The notes: generated by a model not told the origin, from the letters alone. 64,000 bases of DNA from Paenibacillus hamazuiensis (GCF_023276405.1 NZ_JALRMO010000001.1:2046001-2110000); one strand, 5' to 3'. Counted from the stretch's first letter, positions 8,241 to 18,689 are shown. Numbers and translations: made by a program.

Positions 8241-10214
8241 ATGCCCGAACAGATCGACCTGTTTGCCAATATAGAAAATAAGCCGTCCGACTACGGCGCC
8301 GACGATATTCAAGTGCTCGAAGGGCTTGTCGCGGTCCGCAAAAGACCCGGCATGTATATCGGCAGCACCGGCCCGTCCGGCCTGCATCACCTCGTCTGGG
8401 AAATCGTCGACAACGCCGTGGACGAGCATTTGGCGAAGTTTTGTTCGAAAATCGACGTGACGATACATAAGGACAACTCGGTCACGGTGCTCGACAACGG
8501 CCGCGGCATCCCGACGGGCATGCATAAGATCGGCATCCCGACACCGCAGGTCGTATTTACGATTTTGCACGCGGGAGGAAAATTCGGCGGCGGCGGCTAC
8601 AAAAAGTCCGGGGGCCTGCACGGCGTAGGCGCTTCCGTAACAAACGCCTTGTCCGAGTGGCTCGAGGTGACGATTTACCTCGGAGGAAAAACGCACCGGA
8701 TGCGCTTCGAATATTGGGTTGACCCGGACGGCAAGGAGCATGTCGGCGAACCGGTAACCGGTCTGGAAGTGATCGGAAATACGAACAAGACCGGAACGAA
8801 AGTTACGTTTAAGCCGGACAAACGCGTATTCCAGGGCGGCATCGCGCTTAACTACGATACGCTGGCCGAACGCCTGCAGGAAATCGCTTTTCTGAATTCG
8901 GGGCTGCAGGTAACCCTGAAGGACGAGCGCGCCGACAAGGAAGAGACGTTCAAATACGACGGCGGCGCCAGTCAGTTCGTGCAATTTTTGAACGAAGAGA
9001 AGACGGTGCTGCACGATGTGATCCATTTTGCCGACGAGAAAGATGATATCGAAGTCGAGGTGGCGCTGCAGTACAACGACGGCTACACCGAAACGATCGT
9101 GTCGTTCGTCAACTCGATCCCGACCCGCGGCGGCGGAACGCACGAGACCGGCTTCAAGACGGCGTACACGCGTGTGATGAACGATTATGCGCGGAAGAAC
9201 GGCTTTTTGAAGGAAAAGGATAAAAATCTCGACGGCCAAGACCTGCGCGAAGGCATGATGGCCGTCATCAACGTGAAAATGGGCGAGGTCGAATTCGTCG
9301 GACAGACGAAGGACCAGCTCGGCAGCGCTTCGGCGCGCGGCGCGGTCGATTCGGTCGTGGCCGATCATATGGCCGTTTTCCTTGAGGAGAACCCGCAAAC
9401 CGCCCAATTGATCATGAAAAAGGCGATCCAGTCGGCGAAAGCCCGCGAAGCGGCGCGTAAGGCGCGCGAGGAAGTGCGCAGCGGCAAGAAGGGCAAAAGC
9501 GAAAGCTCGAACCTCGGGGGCAAGCTGACGCCGGCGCAGTCGAAAGATTTTACGCGCACCGAGCTGTTCATCGTCGAGGGCGATTCGGCGGGCGGTTCGG
9601 CGAAGCAGGGCCGGGATTCGCGGTACCAGGCGATTTTGCCGCTGAAGGGCAAGCCGATGAATCCGGAGAAAGCGAAGCTCGTCGATATTATGAAAAACGA
9701 CGAATACAAGGCGATCATCGCTGCCATCGGAGCGGGCGTCGGGCCGGAGTTCGACCAGTCGGAGAGCAATTACAGCAAGATCATCATCATGACCGACGCC
9801 GACACGGACGGTGCGCATATACAGGTGCTGCTGCTGACTTTCTTTTACCGGTACATGAAGCCGCTGATCGATAACGGCAAGGTGTATATCGCCCAGCCTC
9901 CGCTGTTCAAGGTGACGAAGAAATCGGGCAAAAACACCGTCGTCAAATACGCCTGGACCGACGAGCAGCTGCAGGCGCTGACCAAGGAGCTCGGCAAAGG
10001 TCTCGAGCTTCAGCGCTACAAAGGTCTCGGCGAGATGAACCCGGAGCAGCTGTGGGAGACGACGATGGACCCGGAAACGCGGACGCTGCTGCAGGTGCAG
10101 ATTGAAGACGCCGCCAAAGCGGAGCGCCGCGTATCGACGCTGATGGGCGACAAGGTCGACCCGCGCAAACGCTGGATCATCGAGAACGTCGATTTTACCG
10201 AATACGAAGAATAA
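8241..10214 (+). CDS. parE: DNA topoisomerase IV subunit B
   Basis: 657 residues: the ATPase subunit of topoisomerase IV, which with ParC decatenates replicated chromosomes. Visible are the GHKL ATPase elements (RKRPGMYIGS, EIVDNAVDEH, DNGRGIPTG, GGLHGVGASVTNALS), the TOPRIM motif EGDSAGGSAKQGRD and DTDGAHIQ, and the C-terminal QRYKGLGEMNPEQLWETT. GyrB has the same folds. I call ParE because a ParC-type gene follows 82 bp later and the order is the usual Firmicute parE-parC. Start ATG follows AGGGGG. Confidence 0.93.
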   Translation: MPEQIDLFANIENKPSDYGADDIQVLEGLVAVRKRPGMYIGSTGPSGLHHLVWEIVDNAVDEHLAKFCSKIDVTIHKDNSVTVLDNGRGIPTGMHKIGIPTPQVVFTILHAGGKFGGGGYKKSGGLHGVGASVTNALSEWLEVTIYLGGKTHRMRFEYWVDPDGKEHVGEPVTGLEVIGNTNKTGTKVTFKPDKRVFQGGIALNYDTLAERLQEIAFLNSGLQVTLKDERADKEETFKYDGGASQFVQFLNEEKTVLHDVIHFADEKDDIEVEVALQYNDGYTETIVSFVNSIPTRGGGTHETGFKTAYTRVMNDYARKNGFLKEKDKNLDGQDLREGMMAVINVKMGEVEFVGQTKDQLGSASARGAVDSVVADHMAVFLEENPQTAQLIMKKAIQSAKAREAARKAREEVRSGKKGKSESSNLGGKLTPAQSKDFTRTELFIVEGDSAGGSAKQGRDSRYQAILPLKGKPMNPEKAKLVDIMKNDEYKAIIAAIGAGVGPEFDQSESNYSKIIIMTDADTDGAHIQVLLLTFFYRYMKPLIDNGKVYIAQPPLFKVTKKSGKNTVVKYAWTDEQLQALTKELGKGLELQRYKGLGEMNPEQLWETTMDPETRTLLQVQIEDAAKAERRVSTLMGDKVDPRKRWIIENVDFTEYEE

Positions 10215-10296
10215 GACCGGTGAGCATGGTTCAGGGGCGGTATGTCCTGAAAGGCCATTGCTCGCCGTACTGTTATGAATCGACAGGGGGGTACAT

Positions 10297-12732
10297 GTGA
10301 GCATTCTCGAAGAGTTTCTACCCGCATATTTGGAAGAAATCGTAGGCGACCGCTTCGGACGCTATTCGAAATATATTATCCAGGACCGGGCCATACCCGA
10401 CGTGCGCGACGGACTCAAGCCGGTGCAGCGGCGCATTTTGTATGCGATGTATGATGCCGGCAACACCCCGGACAAGCCGTACCGCAAATCGGCCAAAACG
10501 GTCGGGGACGTAATGGGCAACTACCATCCGCACGGCGACGCGTCGATATACGAGGGTATGGTCCGGATGGCGCAGCCTTGGAAAATGGGCCACGTGCTGA
10601 TCGACGGGCACGGCAACTGGGGCTCCATTGACGATGATCCGGCGGCGGCGATGCGCTACACGGAAGCTCGCTTGTCGGAGATTGCGATGGAGCTGCTCCG
10701 CGATATTGAGAAGCGCACCGTGCAGTTCAAGGATAATTTCGACAATACGGCGAAGGAGCCTGTCGTGCTGCCTTCACGTTATCCGAACCTGCTCGTCAAC
10801 GGCGTCAGCGGCATCTCCTCCGGCTTTGCGACGGAAATACCGCCGCACAACCTGCGCGAGGTGATCGACGCCTGCATCGCGGTGATGGATAAACCTGACA
10901 TCACGCTCGAAGAGCTGATGACGATCGTGAGAGGTCCGGACTTCCCGACCGGCGGTATCATCATGGGCGAGGAAGGCATTCGCGAGGCATACCGTACCGG
11001 CAAAGGCCGCATCTACGTGCGCTCGAAGACGGCCATCGAGGATCTTCGCGGCGGCAAGCAGCAGATCGTCATCACGGAAATTCCGTATCAAGTCGTCAAA
11101 TCCCGTCTCGTCACCGCGATGGAGAACATCCGTTTGGAGAAGAAAATCGAAGGCATCGCCGAAGTGCGGGACGAAAGCGGACGAAACGGGCTGCGCATCG
11201 TCGTCGAGCTGAAGAAGGATGCGGACGCACAGGGCGTTCTCGCGTACCTGCTGAAGAAGACGGACCTGCAGGTGACGTACAATTTCAATATGGTGGCGAT
11301 CGTCAACAAAACGCCGAAGCAGCTTGGCTTGAAAGAGATGGTGGAGGCGTACATCGAGCACCAGAAGGAAGTCGTCACGTTCCGCTCGCAATATGAACTG
11401 GAAAAAGCCGAGGACCGCGCCCACGTGCTGGAAGGGCTCGTTAAAGCGCTAAATATTTTGGACGAAGTGATTGCCACGATCAAGGCGTCGAAAAATCGCC
11501 AGGACGCGCAAAACAACCTCGTGGAGAAATTCGGTTTTTCCGAGCGGCAGGCGGATGCGATCCTGGTGCTTCAGCTGTACAGGCTGACCAACCTGGAGAT
11601 TACGTCGCTGGAAAAAGAGCTGAAGGACGTGCAGAAAACGATCGCTTATCTGCAATCGATCCTGTCCAGCACAAAAAAGCTGCTTGGCGTCATCAAGGAT
11701 GAAATCGGCGGCATTCGCAGCAAATACGGCGTTGACCGCCGTTCCGAGATTCAGGGCGAAGTCGAGGAGCTCAAGGTAAACCTGGAAGTGATGGTCACTG
11801 CGGAGGATGTGTTCGTGACGCTGTCAAACGACGGATACATCAAGCGGACAAGCAAGCTGTCGTTTACCCGCTCCGGAGGCGAAATCGAAAGCACCGGCGT
11901 GAAGGAAGGCGATTACGTCCGCTATATGCTCGACGTGAACACGCTGGAAAACCTGATGATTTTCACGCAAAAAGGGCAATATTATTTGCTTCCGGTCCAC
12001 CAGGTGCCGGAGTACAAGTGGAAGGAAAACGGAACGGCCATCGTCAACATAATCCCGATTCCGAAAGACGACAAGATCGTGAGTGTCATTCCGGTCAAAG
12101 ATTTCGAAGATCCGGCCAAGTCGCTCGTGTTCGTAACCAAAAAAGGCCAAGTCAAGCGGACTGAGCTGAAAGAGTACATGACGAACCGGACGACCGGAAT
12201 CGTCGCCTGCAAGCTCGGAGATGGCGACGAAGTGATCGATGTGCGTCTCAGCCTGAACAATATGGAAATTTTACTCGTCACCAAACTCGGCATGAGCATT
12301 CGTTTCCGCGAGGATGAGGTGAACCCGATGGGCCGTGCGGCGGCCGGGGTGAGAGGTATCCAGCTGAAAGAAGACGATGAGGTGATCGCTTCCGAATGGG
12401 TGGAAGGGGAAGAAGGCGAGGTTCTCGTCGTATCCGATCTTGGGTATGCCAAACGTTCGCTGCTCATGGACTATTCCGTCCAAGGCCGGGGCGGCAAAGG
12501 CATATTCACCTTCGAGTTCAAGGAAGGCAAACGTGTGAAGCCGAACGGGACGATGCTGGTCGGCGCTTTCGCGGTCAAGGAAGCGTTTGACCTCGTCGCT
12601 GTGCTGAAGAGCGGAGAGCGCCGCACGTTCTCGACCGAAAGCGCTCCGATCGAGGAGCGCAAGTCGACCGGCAAGCAGGTCATCGCTTTGGACAAAACGG
12701 ATTTCGTCCTTGATGTCATTCGTTTAGCCTGA
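10297..12732 (+). CDS. parC: DNA topoisomerase IV subunit A
   Basis: 811 residues from GTG, preceded by AGGGGGGT. It breaks and rejoins DNA: the catalytic Tyr lies in [12 protein letters not shown], and the quinolone-resistance region is [17 protein letters not shown]. The residue equivalent to Ser80 of other ParC proteins (the first after HPHGD) is Ala here, while the Glu (E86) is kept. The C-terminal third is the beta-pinwheel DNA-wrapping domain. Length and gene order fit ParC rather than GyrA. No recognisable terminator follows before the antisense gene at 12764-12931. Confidence 0.93.
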   Translation: MSILEEFLPAYLEEIVGDRFGRYSKYIIQDRAIPDVRDGLKPVQRRILYAMYDAGNTPDKPYRKSAKTVGDVMGNYHPHGDASIYEGMVRMAQPWKMGHVLIDGHGNWGSIDDDPAAAMRYTEARLSEIAMELLRDIEKRTVQFKDNFDNTAKEPVVLPSRYPNLLVNGVSGISSGFATEIPPHNLREVIDACIAVMDKPDITLEELMTIVRGPDFPTGGIIMGEEGIREAYRTGKGRIYVRSKTAIEDLRGGKQQIVITEIPYQVVKSRLVTAMENIRLEKKIEGIAEVRDESGRNGLRIVVELKKDADAQGVLAYLLKKTDLQVTYNFNMVAIVNKTPKQLGLKEMVEAYIEHQKEVVTFRSQYELEKAEDRAHVLEGLVKALNILDEVIATIKASKNRQDAQNNLVEKFGFSERQADAILVLQLYRLTNLEITSLEKELKDVQKTIAYLQSILSSTKKLLGVIKDEIGGIRSKYGVDRRSEIQGEVEELKVNLEVMVTAEDVFVTLSNDGYIKRTSKLSFTRSGGEIESTGVKEGDYVRYMLDVNTLENLMIFTQKGQYYLLPVHQVPEYKWKENGTAIVNIIPIPKDDKIVSVIPVKDFEDPAKSLVFVTKKGQVKRTELKEYMTNRTTGIVACKLGDGDEVIDVRLSLNNMEILLVTKLGMSIRFREDEVNPMGRAAAGVRGIQLKEDDEVIASEWVEGEEGEVLVVSDLGYAKRSLLMDYSVQGRGGKGIFTFEFKEGKRVKPNGTMLVGAFAVKEAFDLVAVLKSGERRTFSTESAPIEERKSTGKQVIALDKTDFVLDVIRLA

Positions 12733-12763
12733 TCGGTTATAAGCCCGACGGTATGACTGCCGA

Positions 12764-12931
12764 TCAATCATAACTTGAATATTCCGGCTCCAGCTTGCGG
12801 ACAAGCTGCAGCATCATGTCCAAAACGGCCCACAGAGGCACAGGCTCATCGAGCTTTTGCAGCCACTGCGGGTCGTTTATTATGCCTTTCTCCAAAGCTT
12901 TTTCAGCGAGGTTCACCTTCCAATCGTCCAT
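12764..12931 (-). CDS. Small conserved-looking hypothetical protein (55 aa)
   Basis: A minus-strand frame starting MDDWKVNLAEKALEKG, with AAGGAG about 10 nt before the ATG. It is acidic and helical, with regularly spaced hydrophobics (PVPLWAVLDMMLQLV) suggestive of two amphipathic helices. There is no signal peptide or cysteine. It runs antisense in the parC-marR gap and converges on parC. The SD and clean codon pattern make it a likely real gene. I do not recognise a family and assign no function. Confidence 0.6.
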   Translation of the reverse strand: MDDWKVNLAEKALEKGIINDPQWLQKLDEPVPLWAVLDMMLQLVRKLEPEYSSYD

Positions 12932-13163
12932 TGCCAATCGCTCCTTCGGAAAATTTTGGCCGAGTAACGCGCCGATCTGACAAGCCTCTACATCGTGTTA
13001 TCAGCCTATACTGCAATATATGTTGAAATGGGTCAAGTGTTCCTCGTTTTTGCCGATTCATGTCCCAAAATATTAATGGGATTAACCTTTTTTTCGCGCA
13101 CAAAGCTTGTTATAATTTTTTTAGGAAAGAGGAAAAGTTTGGTGTAGCAGGAGATGATCGACT

Positions 13164-13568
13164 TTGAGTCCGAACGATTTTGTCAAAGTATGGTCCAAGC
13201 TGTCCAAGGACATCCACTCGTACATGGAGGCCCAACTTGCGCCGACGCTGACCGAGGGGCAGCTGGGCGTGCTGGAGCTGCTGGCGACGCAGGAACGCAT
13301 GAAGCCATCCGATTTTATCGAGTATTTGGCGACGACTCCGGCGGCCATTACGACGCTGCTGGACCGAATGGAAAAAGGCGAGCTGATTATCCGGGAGCGG
13401 GACGAAAAGGACCGGAGAATCGTATGGGTGCTGATGACGGAGAAGGGGAGAGCGGAATGCGAACGGGGAGTGCGGATTCGTGAGGAGTTCATTCGCGGAT
13501 ATTTGGGCCGGATTTCGTCGCACAACCAGCAGCTGCTCGTTTATTTGCTCGGAAAAGTAGCCGGGTAA
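13164..13568 (+). CDS. MarR-family transcriptional regulator
   Basis: 134 residues from TTG with AGGAG about 10 nt upstream. The winged helix-turn-helix core is clear: a recognition region around PSDFIEYLATTPAAITTLLDRM, then the wing ERDEKDRRIVWVLMTEKG with the conserved DxRxxxxxLT pattern. MarR proteins are dimeric, usually ligand-relieved repressors. A TATAAT-like -10 box is at 13111-13116. It stands alone here: the upstream gene is antisense and the downstream genes converge, so its target is unknown and could be itself. Confidence 0.85.
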   Translation: MSPNDFVKVWSKLSKDIHSYMEAQLAPTLTEGQLGVLELLATQERMKPSDFIEYLATTPAAITTLLDRMEKGELIIRERDEKDRRIVWVLMTEKGRAECERGVRIREEFIRGYLGRISSHNQQLLVYLLGKVAG

Positions 13569-13593
13569 CGGAACACTCCCTGACGGAAAAAAA

Positions 13594-13616
13594 GACCGGA
13601 CACTTGCCGTCCGGCC
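13594..13616. terminator. Bidirectional terminator between marR-like gene and pseudouridine synthase
   Basis: CCGGAC...GTCCGG stem with a 7-nt loop, preceded by an A-run (GAAAAAAAGA), so on the minus strand it is followed by T's. It sits between convergent genes. Confidence 0.7.
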
Positions 13617-13617
13617 T

Positions 13618-14340
13618 TCATGGTGTGCTGCCTGGGCCGACCTGCAGCAGGTCGGCCGGCCAAAGGTGCCACGGATATTCGTTTGGCGGCATGGAGCTGA
13701 AGCTCATCGTTTCTTTGAGCGTCGGATGCTCGAACGTAAGCTGCGTCGCCCACAGCGCGATTTGCTGGCCTGCCTCGTTCAGCTTCGCTCCGTAGCGCTG
13801 GTCGCCGTACAGCGGGCAGCCGATCGCGGCAAACTGCACGCGAATTTGATGCGGCCGCCCGGTGTGCAGATGGATGCGCACAAGCGATAACCCTTCGGAC
13901 GAACCGATCACGCGGTAATCCAGCACCGCTTCTTTGGCGCCGCTCTTATCCGGGGGCACGACGGAGACGGTATTCGTTCGCTCGTCCTTGAGCAAATAAT
14001 GCTTCAGCGTCGCCTGCGGCTGCTTCGGCCTGCCGCGCACGACGGCGGTATACGTTTTGCGCAGCGTTCGGGTGCGGACCGCATCGGAGAGGCGGGAGGC
14101 GGCCTTCGACGTCTTGGCGAACACCATCACGCCGCCGACCGGGCGGTCCAGCCGGTGAACAAGCCCCAAATAGACGTTGCCGGGCTTTTGAAACCGGATC
14201 TTGATATCCTGCTTCAAATAGGTGAGCAGGTCCGGATCGCGCGAGTCATCCTCCTGCGTCGGCACATTCACCGGTTTGACCGCGACCAGCACATGATTAT
14301 CCTCATAAAGGATGGGGACGTTCGGAAAACGCGTCTTCAT
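13618..14340 (-). CDS. RluA-family pseudouridine synthase
   Basis: 240 residues. The catalytic motif HRLDRPVGG places the nucleophilic Asp at 65; LHTGRPHQIRVQ and the YGDQRYG region follow as in RluA enzymes. There is no N-terminal S4 domain, so this is the short form that isomerises uridines in rRNA or tRNA; the site cannot be told from sequence. Its start is 1 nt after the stop of the methyltransferase gene transcribed just before it, so both RNA-modifying enzymes are probably made together. Confidence 0.88.
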   Translation of the reverse strand: MKTRFPNVPILYEDNHVLVAVKPVNVPTQEDDSRDPDLLTYLKQDIKIRFQKPGNVYLGLVHRLDRPVGGVMVFAKTSKAASRLSDAVRTRTLRKTYTAVVRGRPKQPQATLKHYLLKDERTNTVSVVPPDKSGAKEAVLDYRVIGSSEGLSLVRIHLHTGRPHQIRVQFAAIGCPLYGDQRYGAKLNEAGQQIALWATQLTFEHPTLKETMSFSSMPPNEYPWHLWPADLLQVGPGSTP

Positions 14341-14341
14341 T

Positions 14342-15205
14342 TTACGACTCCCAGCGTCCCAAAATGCCGCAGGGCAGCGTCAGGCCCGACGCCGTAATCG
14401 GCAGGCCGATTTCGCCGCACGTGATGGTGCCGTTATGCTTGCGTCCGAGCGACAATGTCAGGATATTGCGCAGCACCGTGGCGGAGAGGCCGGTCGTATA
14501 GGAGTTGATGAGGAAAAACAGCGGCTGTTCCGTCAAAATCCCCATGCAGGTCTCGATGAACGGATACAAGTCGGTCTCAAGCTTCCAGGTTTCGCCGTTC
14601 GGTCCGCGTCCGTAGGACGGAGGATCCATGATGATCGCATCGTATTTGCTGCCGCGGCGCACTTCCCTCTGCACGAATTTGAACACGTCGTCGGTAATGA
14701 AGCGAACCGGGCGGTCGCCGAGACCGGAAAGCTGGAGATTCTCCTTGGCCCATTGAACGACGCCTTTCGAAGCGTCAACGTGGCATACTTCGGCTCCGGC
14801 GGAAGCGCAGGCAACCGAAGCGCCGCCGGTGTATGCGAACAGATTCAGCACGCGGATACGCCGGCCGGACGCCTGGATCTTGTCCATCATCCAGCGCCAG
14901 TTGGCCGCCTGCTCCGGGAACAACCCCGTATGCTTGAAGCCGGTCGGCTTAATGTAAAATTGCAGCTTGTCATAGCGGATCGTCCAGCGCTCCGGGATTT
15001 GCTTTCTGTACTCCCAGTTGCCGCCGCCGCTGGAGCTGCGATGGTAATGGGCATCGGCGTTTTTCCAAATGCCGGTTTCTTTCACTAAGGGCCAAATGAT
15101 TTGCGGGTCCGGGCGGCGCAGAACGATGTTGCCCCAACGTTCCAGCTTCTCGCCGCCGCCGGTATCGAGCAGTTCGTAATCGACCCAATCTTGAGCAGCA
15201 AACAT
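14342..15205 (-). CDS. Class I SAM-dependent methyltransferase (COG1092/RlmI-like)
   Basis: 287 residues. SAM-binding motif I is VLNLFAYTGGASVACASAGA, followed by the acidic loop HVDASKG, and the catalytic motif IV is IMDPPSYGRG. These match the RlmI/RlmK-type RNA cytosine/guanine methyltransferase group, but the N-terminal PUA domain of RlmI is absent, replaced by a short beta-rich start. RNA is the likely substrate, also because the gene is coupled to a pseudouridine synthase; the exact nucleotide is unknown. Confidence 0.82.
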   Translation of the reverse strand: MFAAQDWVDYELLDTGGGEKLERWGNIVLRRPDPQIIWPLVKETGIWKNADAHYHRSSSGGGNWEYRKQIPERWTIRYDKLQFYIKPTGFKHTGLFPEQAANWRWMMDKIQASGRRIRVLNLFAYTGGASVACASAGAEVCHVDASKGVVQWAKENLQLSGLGDRPVRFITDDVFKFVQREVRRGSKYDAIIMDPPSYGRGPNGETWKLETDLYPFIETCMGILTEQPLFFLINSYTTGLSATVLRNILTLSLGRKHNGTITCGEIGLPITASGLTLPCGILGRWES

Positions 15206-15301
15206 ATGTAGCGGTACCTTCTTTCACGGGGTATGTTCATCAGGTCTTGTTTCAATCTCCTATTGTACATGAATCCGCTGGCCAATACAAAAATGGCAAG
15301 C

Positions 15302-15325
15302 AAAAAGCCGCGCGAGGCGGCTTTA
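15302..15325 (-). terminator. Terminator of the foldase gene (minus strand)
   Basis: On the minus strand AAAGCCGC-CTCGC-GCGGCTTTTTG: a compact GC stem followed by T's, 20 bp after the foldase stop codon. Confidence 0.8.
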
Positions 15326-15345
15326 ACAAGCGGAATGAAACCGGA

Positions 15346-16479
15346 TCAATCCGGAATGTTGGTGCTCTGAATAAGGCCCGGCAGTTCGACTTTGTTGAAT
15401 TGATCGAGCTGGTTGAATACGGCCTGCCGTTTGATTTGGTCTTTAGCCTGCTCGAACGTGAGCGTATTGCGGGACTCGACCCGGATAATATGATAGCCGA
15501 ACTCCGTTTCGACCGGTCTGCTGAGCTTGCCCGGCTCCTGGTCCAACACGGCGTTTTTGAAAGGGAGCACCCATTCCTGGACAGGGGCGTTTTCGTACAA
15601 ACCTCCGTTTGCACTCGAGCCCGGATCGTCGGAATATTCCTTGGCGAGAGCGGCAAAATCGCCCCCGTCCTTCAGTTTGGCAAGCACATCGTCGGCTCGC
15701 TTCTTGGCGTCTTCCTTCGTTCTTGCATTGCCCTTGCTGTCCGTGAGCCCGATCAGGATATGGCGTACGGATGCCGTCGTAAATTGACCGGTGCGGAACT
15801 TGATTTCGTAATCGTACAGGTCTTTCAGACGCACGTCGGTAATTTGCGATTCAACGACCTTTTGCGCAGTGACCACCGTTTCGATGTAATGCCGGATATC
15901 GTCCGGCGTCAGATTCACCTCGCCAAGCAGCCCGTCAAAATCGGCACCTCCGTTTTGCTGGGTGATCCGGTTTTTAATCTGTTCGTACTGGCTTTCGTAT
16001 GTATCCTTCAGAGAAGCTTTCAGCGCATCGTCGGCCCGTCCCGCTAAAATTTGATAACCGATCCACTGGTTCAGCATGGTTTTCTTATAACCCTTGACCG
16101 TCTCGCGCGGCTTGTTTTCCGGATCAAGCAAGGTCCAGAAGGCGATGTAGTTGTCGAGCTGCCCGGAAGTGACTTGTCCGCCGGTATACTCGGCAACGAC
16201 GGCGTTCGGAGTTTTGCCGATCCAGATCGTATCGTTCTCGCCGTCCCACGTCACCTGCTTGCCCAGAGCTTCGCTGACAAACCGGATAGGCACGTACGTC
16301 GTGCCGTCATACACGATGCTTTGCTGACCGTCCTGCTGCTTGACCTCTTTTCCGTCAAACATGTATTTCAGGTTTTTCAGGGTCACTTCGATTTGCGTAG
16401 AGTCGGCAAAAGCAAGCGAGCCTGTCAGCATGACGCCGATCGACATGCCGAGCAGAAGCCCTTTTAATTTGTCATTCAC
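15346..16479 (-). CDS. Secreted PpiC-type peptidyl-prolyl isomerase with copper-amine-oxidase-N-like stalk
   Basis: 377 residues. A signal peptide (~1-25, ending SLAFA) is followed by a copper-amine-oxidase N-terminal-like domain (~28-92, with YVPIRFVSEALG and WDGENDTIWIG). Next comes a SurA/PrsA-like helical linker and a parvulin domain (~233-330, with ASVRHILIG, FAALAKEYSDDPGSSANGG and ETEFGYHIIRV). There is no lipobox, unlike classic PrsA. The stalk domain is common in Paenibacillus secreted proteins and may bind the wall. Role: folding of exported proteins outside the membrane. Divergent from glgB. Confidence 0.87.
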   Translation of the reverse strand: MNDKLKGLLLGMSIGVMLTGSLAFADSTQIEVTLKNLKYMFDGKEVKQQDGQQSIVYDGTTYVPIRFVSEALGKQVTWDGENDTIWIGKTPNAVVAEYTGGQVTSGQLDNYIAFWTLLDPENKPRETVKGYKKTMLNQWIGYQILAGRADDALKASLKDTYESQYEQIKNRITQQNGGADFDGLLGEVNLTPDDIRHYIETVVTAQKVVESQITDVRLKDLYDYEIKFRTGQFTTASVRHILIGLTDSKGNARTKEDAKKRADDVLAKLKDGGDFAALAKEYSDDPGSSANGGLYENAPVQEWVLPFKNAVLDQEPGKLSRPVETEFGYHIIRVESRNTLTFEQAKDQIKRQAVFNQLDQFNKVELPGLIQSTNIPD

Positions 16480-16690
16480 AGTAGTTCCACCCTTCTTTGG
16501 TAATCAGCTAATAATTCGACCTAATCCGTGAAAATCCTGCTTTTTTTGTCGTTTAGGTCCGTTTGAGTAAAAAGATTGTGAATTTACGCTGCAAGGAAAG
16601 GATTTTTACGTCCGATGTAGTATTTTCACATATAGGAGCGTGCGCACAGTGTCGATGACGTTTCACACAGCTCTCGAAGGGGATGGCCCG

Positions 16691-18637
16691 ATGACAAATT
16701 TGATCCCAAGCAGCGAAGATTTGTACTTGTTCCACGAAGGCAGCTTGTACCACAGCTACCGTATGCTCGGCGCTCATTTCATGACGTGGAACGGCATCGC
16801 CGGAGTCCGGTTTGCGGTATGGGCTCCGCACGCGAGAGCGGTTCGCGTCGCCGGCGATTTTAACGGCTGGGACGGGCGCAAACATCCAATGGCCAAAGTC
16901 AGCACTTGGGGCGTATGGTCGGCGTTTATCCCGGGCGTAAGCGAAGGCCAATATTACAAGTACGAGATTGAAACGGCACAGGGCACGACGATTTGGAAAG
17001 CCGACCCTTATGCGTTTTACTCGGAGCTGAAGCCGGGCACCGCTTCGCGGGTTTACGAGCTTGCCGGCTACGAGTGGAACGACGGCGCATGGTTTGAAGC
17101 CAAGCGGGAGCGCTCCTCCTACAACAGCCCGATGCTCATTTACGAAGTGCATCTCGGCACGTGGAAAAAGCATCCTGACGGAACCTTCCGCACCTACAGG
17201 GAACTGGCCGACGACCTCGTCGCATATGCAGTGGAAATGGGATATACCCATATCGAGCTGCTGCCGCTCGCGGAGCATCCGTACGACCGTTCGTGGGGGT
17301 ACCAGGCGACCGGGTATTACTCGGTAACGAGCCGGTTCGGCACGCCGAAAGATTTTATGTATTTTGTCGACCGCTGTCATCAAAGCGGGCTCGGCGTCAT
17401 CATGGACTGGGTGCCCGGCCATTTTGTCAAGGACGATCACGGACTCAGGCTGTTCGACGGGCAGCCGCTTTACGAGCCGGAAGACCCGCGTCTGGCGGAC
17501 AAGAAAGAATGGGGCACGCTCGCGTTTGATTTTTCCAAACCGGAAGTGGTGTGCTTTCTGATCTCGAACGCCGTGTTCTGGATGGAGCAGTTTCACATCG
17601 ACGGACTGCGCGTCGATGCGGTCGCCAGCATGCTGTCGCTCAATTTCATGAAGCCGCGCGAGGAATGGATCAAGAATCGTCACGGCGGCGATGAGCATCT
17701 CGATGCGATCGCTTTTTTGAAAAAACTGAACGAGACGGTATTCGCTTATTTTCCCGACTGCCTGATGATGGCGGAAGATTCCAGCGATTGGCCGCTCGTT
17801 ACGACACCGGTTTACACCGGAGGGCTCGGTTTCAATTATAAATGGAACATGGGCTGGATGAACGACATGCTTAAGTATATGGAGGTGGACCCGTATTTCC
17901 GCAGGGGAAGCCACCGCAAGCTGACGTTTTCCTTCATGTACACTTACTCCGAAAATTACGTGCTGCCTTTGTCGCATGACGAGGTGGTGCACGGCAAAAA
18001 ATCCCTTCTGAACAAAATGCCGGGTGACTACTGGCAAAAGTTCGCCAATCTGCGCGCCTTATACGGCTATATGATGGCCCATCCTGGCAAAAAGCTGCTG
18101 TTTATGGGCGGCGAGTTCGGTCAATTCGACGAATGGAAAGACCTGGAGGACATCGATTGGGAAATGATCGAGCAGTACGACAGTCACCGGAATATGTTTC
18201 AATATACCCGCGATTTAAACCGACTTTACCGCACCGAACCTTCACTTTGGGAGCTTGACCACCGGCCGGAAGGCTTCGAGTGGATCGATCCTCACGATGA
18301 CCAGCAAAGCATTGTTACCTTCATGAGAAAAGCGAAAGACCCGTCCGATTTTATCGTTTTTGTGTGCAACTTCACTCCGGTCGTGCATCACGGATACCGC
18401 ATCGGCGTCCCGATGCCCGGCGAGTATATCGAATTTTTTAACAGTGATATGGAAAAATACGGGGGCTCAGGTGTGTGCAATCCAGCCGGGTTGAAGGCGA
18501 ATAAGCTGCCTTGGCATAATCGTCCCTACAGCATCGAGATGACGATTCCGCCGCTCGGCGCCGTCTGGCTGAAACCCGTCCGCAGCGCGGCTGCATCCGG
18601 CACCAAACCGGGGAGGCGCCGCCGGACGGCGGATTGA
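16691..18637 (+). CDS. glgB: 1,4-alpha-glucan branching enzyme
   Basis: 648 residues from ATG 16691, supported by GAAGGGG 8 nt upstream and by alignment of SEDLYLFHEG with the family start; an upstream in-frame GTG at 16640 lies against its own SD. It introduces alpha-1,6 branches into glycogen. A CBM48 domain (~20-110, RFAVWAPHARAVRVAGDFNGW) precedes the GH13 barrel. Catalytic elements are DGLRVDAVASML (nucleophile Asp), MMAEDSSDWP (acid Glu) and LPLSHDEVVHG. It is first in a glgB-C-D...A cluster. The C-terminus has a basic, low-complexity tail. Confidence 0.94.
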   Translation: MTNLIPSSEDLYLFHEGSLYHSYRMLGAHFMTWNGIAGVRFAVWAPHARAVRVAGDFNGWDGRKHPMAKVSTWGVWSAFIPGVSEGQYYKYEIETAQGTTIWKADPYAFYSELKPGTASRVYELAGYEWNDGAWFEAKRERSSYNSPMLIYEVHLGTWKKHPDGTFRTYRELADDLVAYAVEMGYTHIELLPLAEHPYDRSWGYQATGYYSVTSRFGTPKDFMYFVDRCHQSGLGVIMDWVPGHFVKDDHGLRLFDGQPLYEPEDPRLADKKEWGTLAFDFSKPEVVCFLISNAVFWMEQFHIDGLRVDAVASMLSLNFMKPREEWIKNRHGGDEHLDAIAFLKKLNETVFAYFPDCLMMAEDSSDWPLVTTPVYTGGLGFNYKWNMGWMNDMLKYMEVDPYFRRGSHRKLTFSFMYTYSENYVLPLSHDEVVHGKKSLLNKMPGDYWQKFANLRALYGYMMAHPGKKLLFMGGEFGQFDEWKDLEDIDWEMIEQYDSHRNMFQYTRDLNRLYRTEPSLWELDHRPEGFEWIDPHDDQQSIVTFMRKAKDPSDFIVFVCNFTPVVHHGYRIGVPMPGEYIEFFNSDMEKYGGSGVCNPAGLKANKLPWHNRPYSIEMTIPPLGAVWLKPVRSAAASGTKPGRRRRTAD

Positions 18638-18689
18638 CGCCAAAGTTTGAAATACGGCCATACTCACTCATCCAAAGGGGGCATCAGCA

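Noticed and set aside
8238-10304. 688-residue minus-strand frame opposite parE
   Set aside because: A shadow of the GC-rich parE codons: no SD, Arg/His/Leu-rich product and no family resemblance.
16640-16690. GTG 16640 as the glgB start
   Set aside because: It sits one base after AGGAG; ATG 16691 has a well-spaced SD and fits the family N-terminus.
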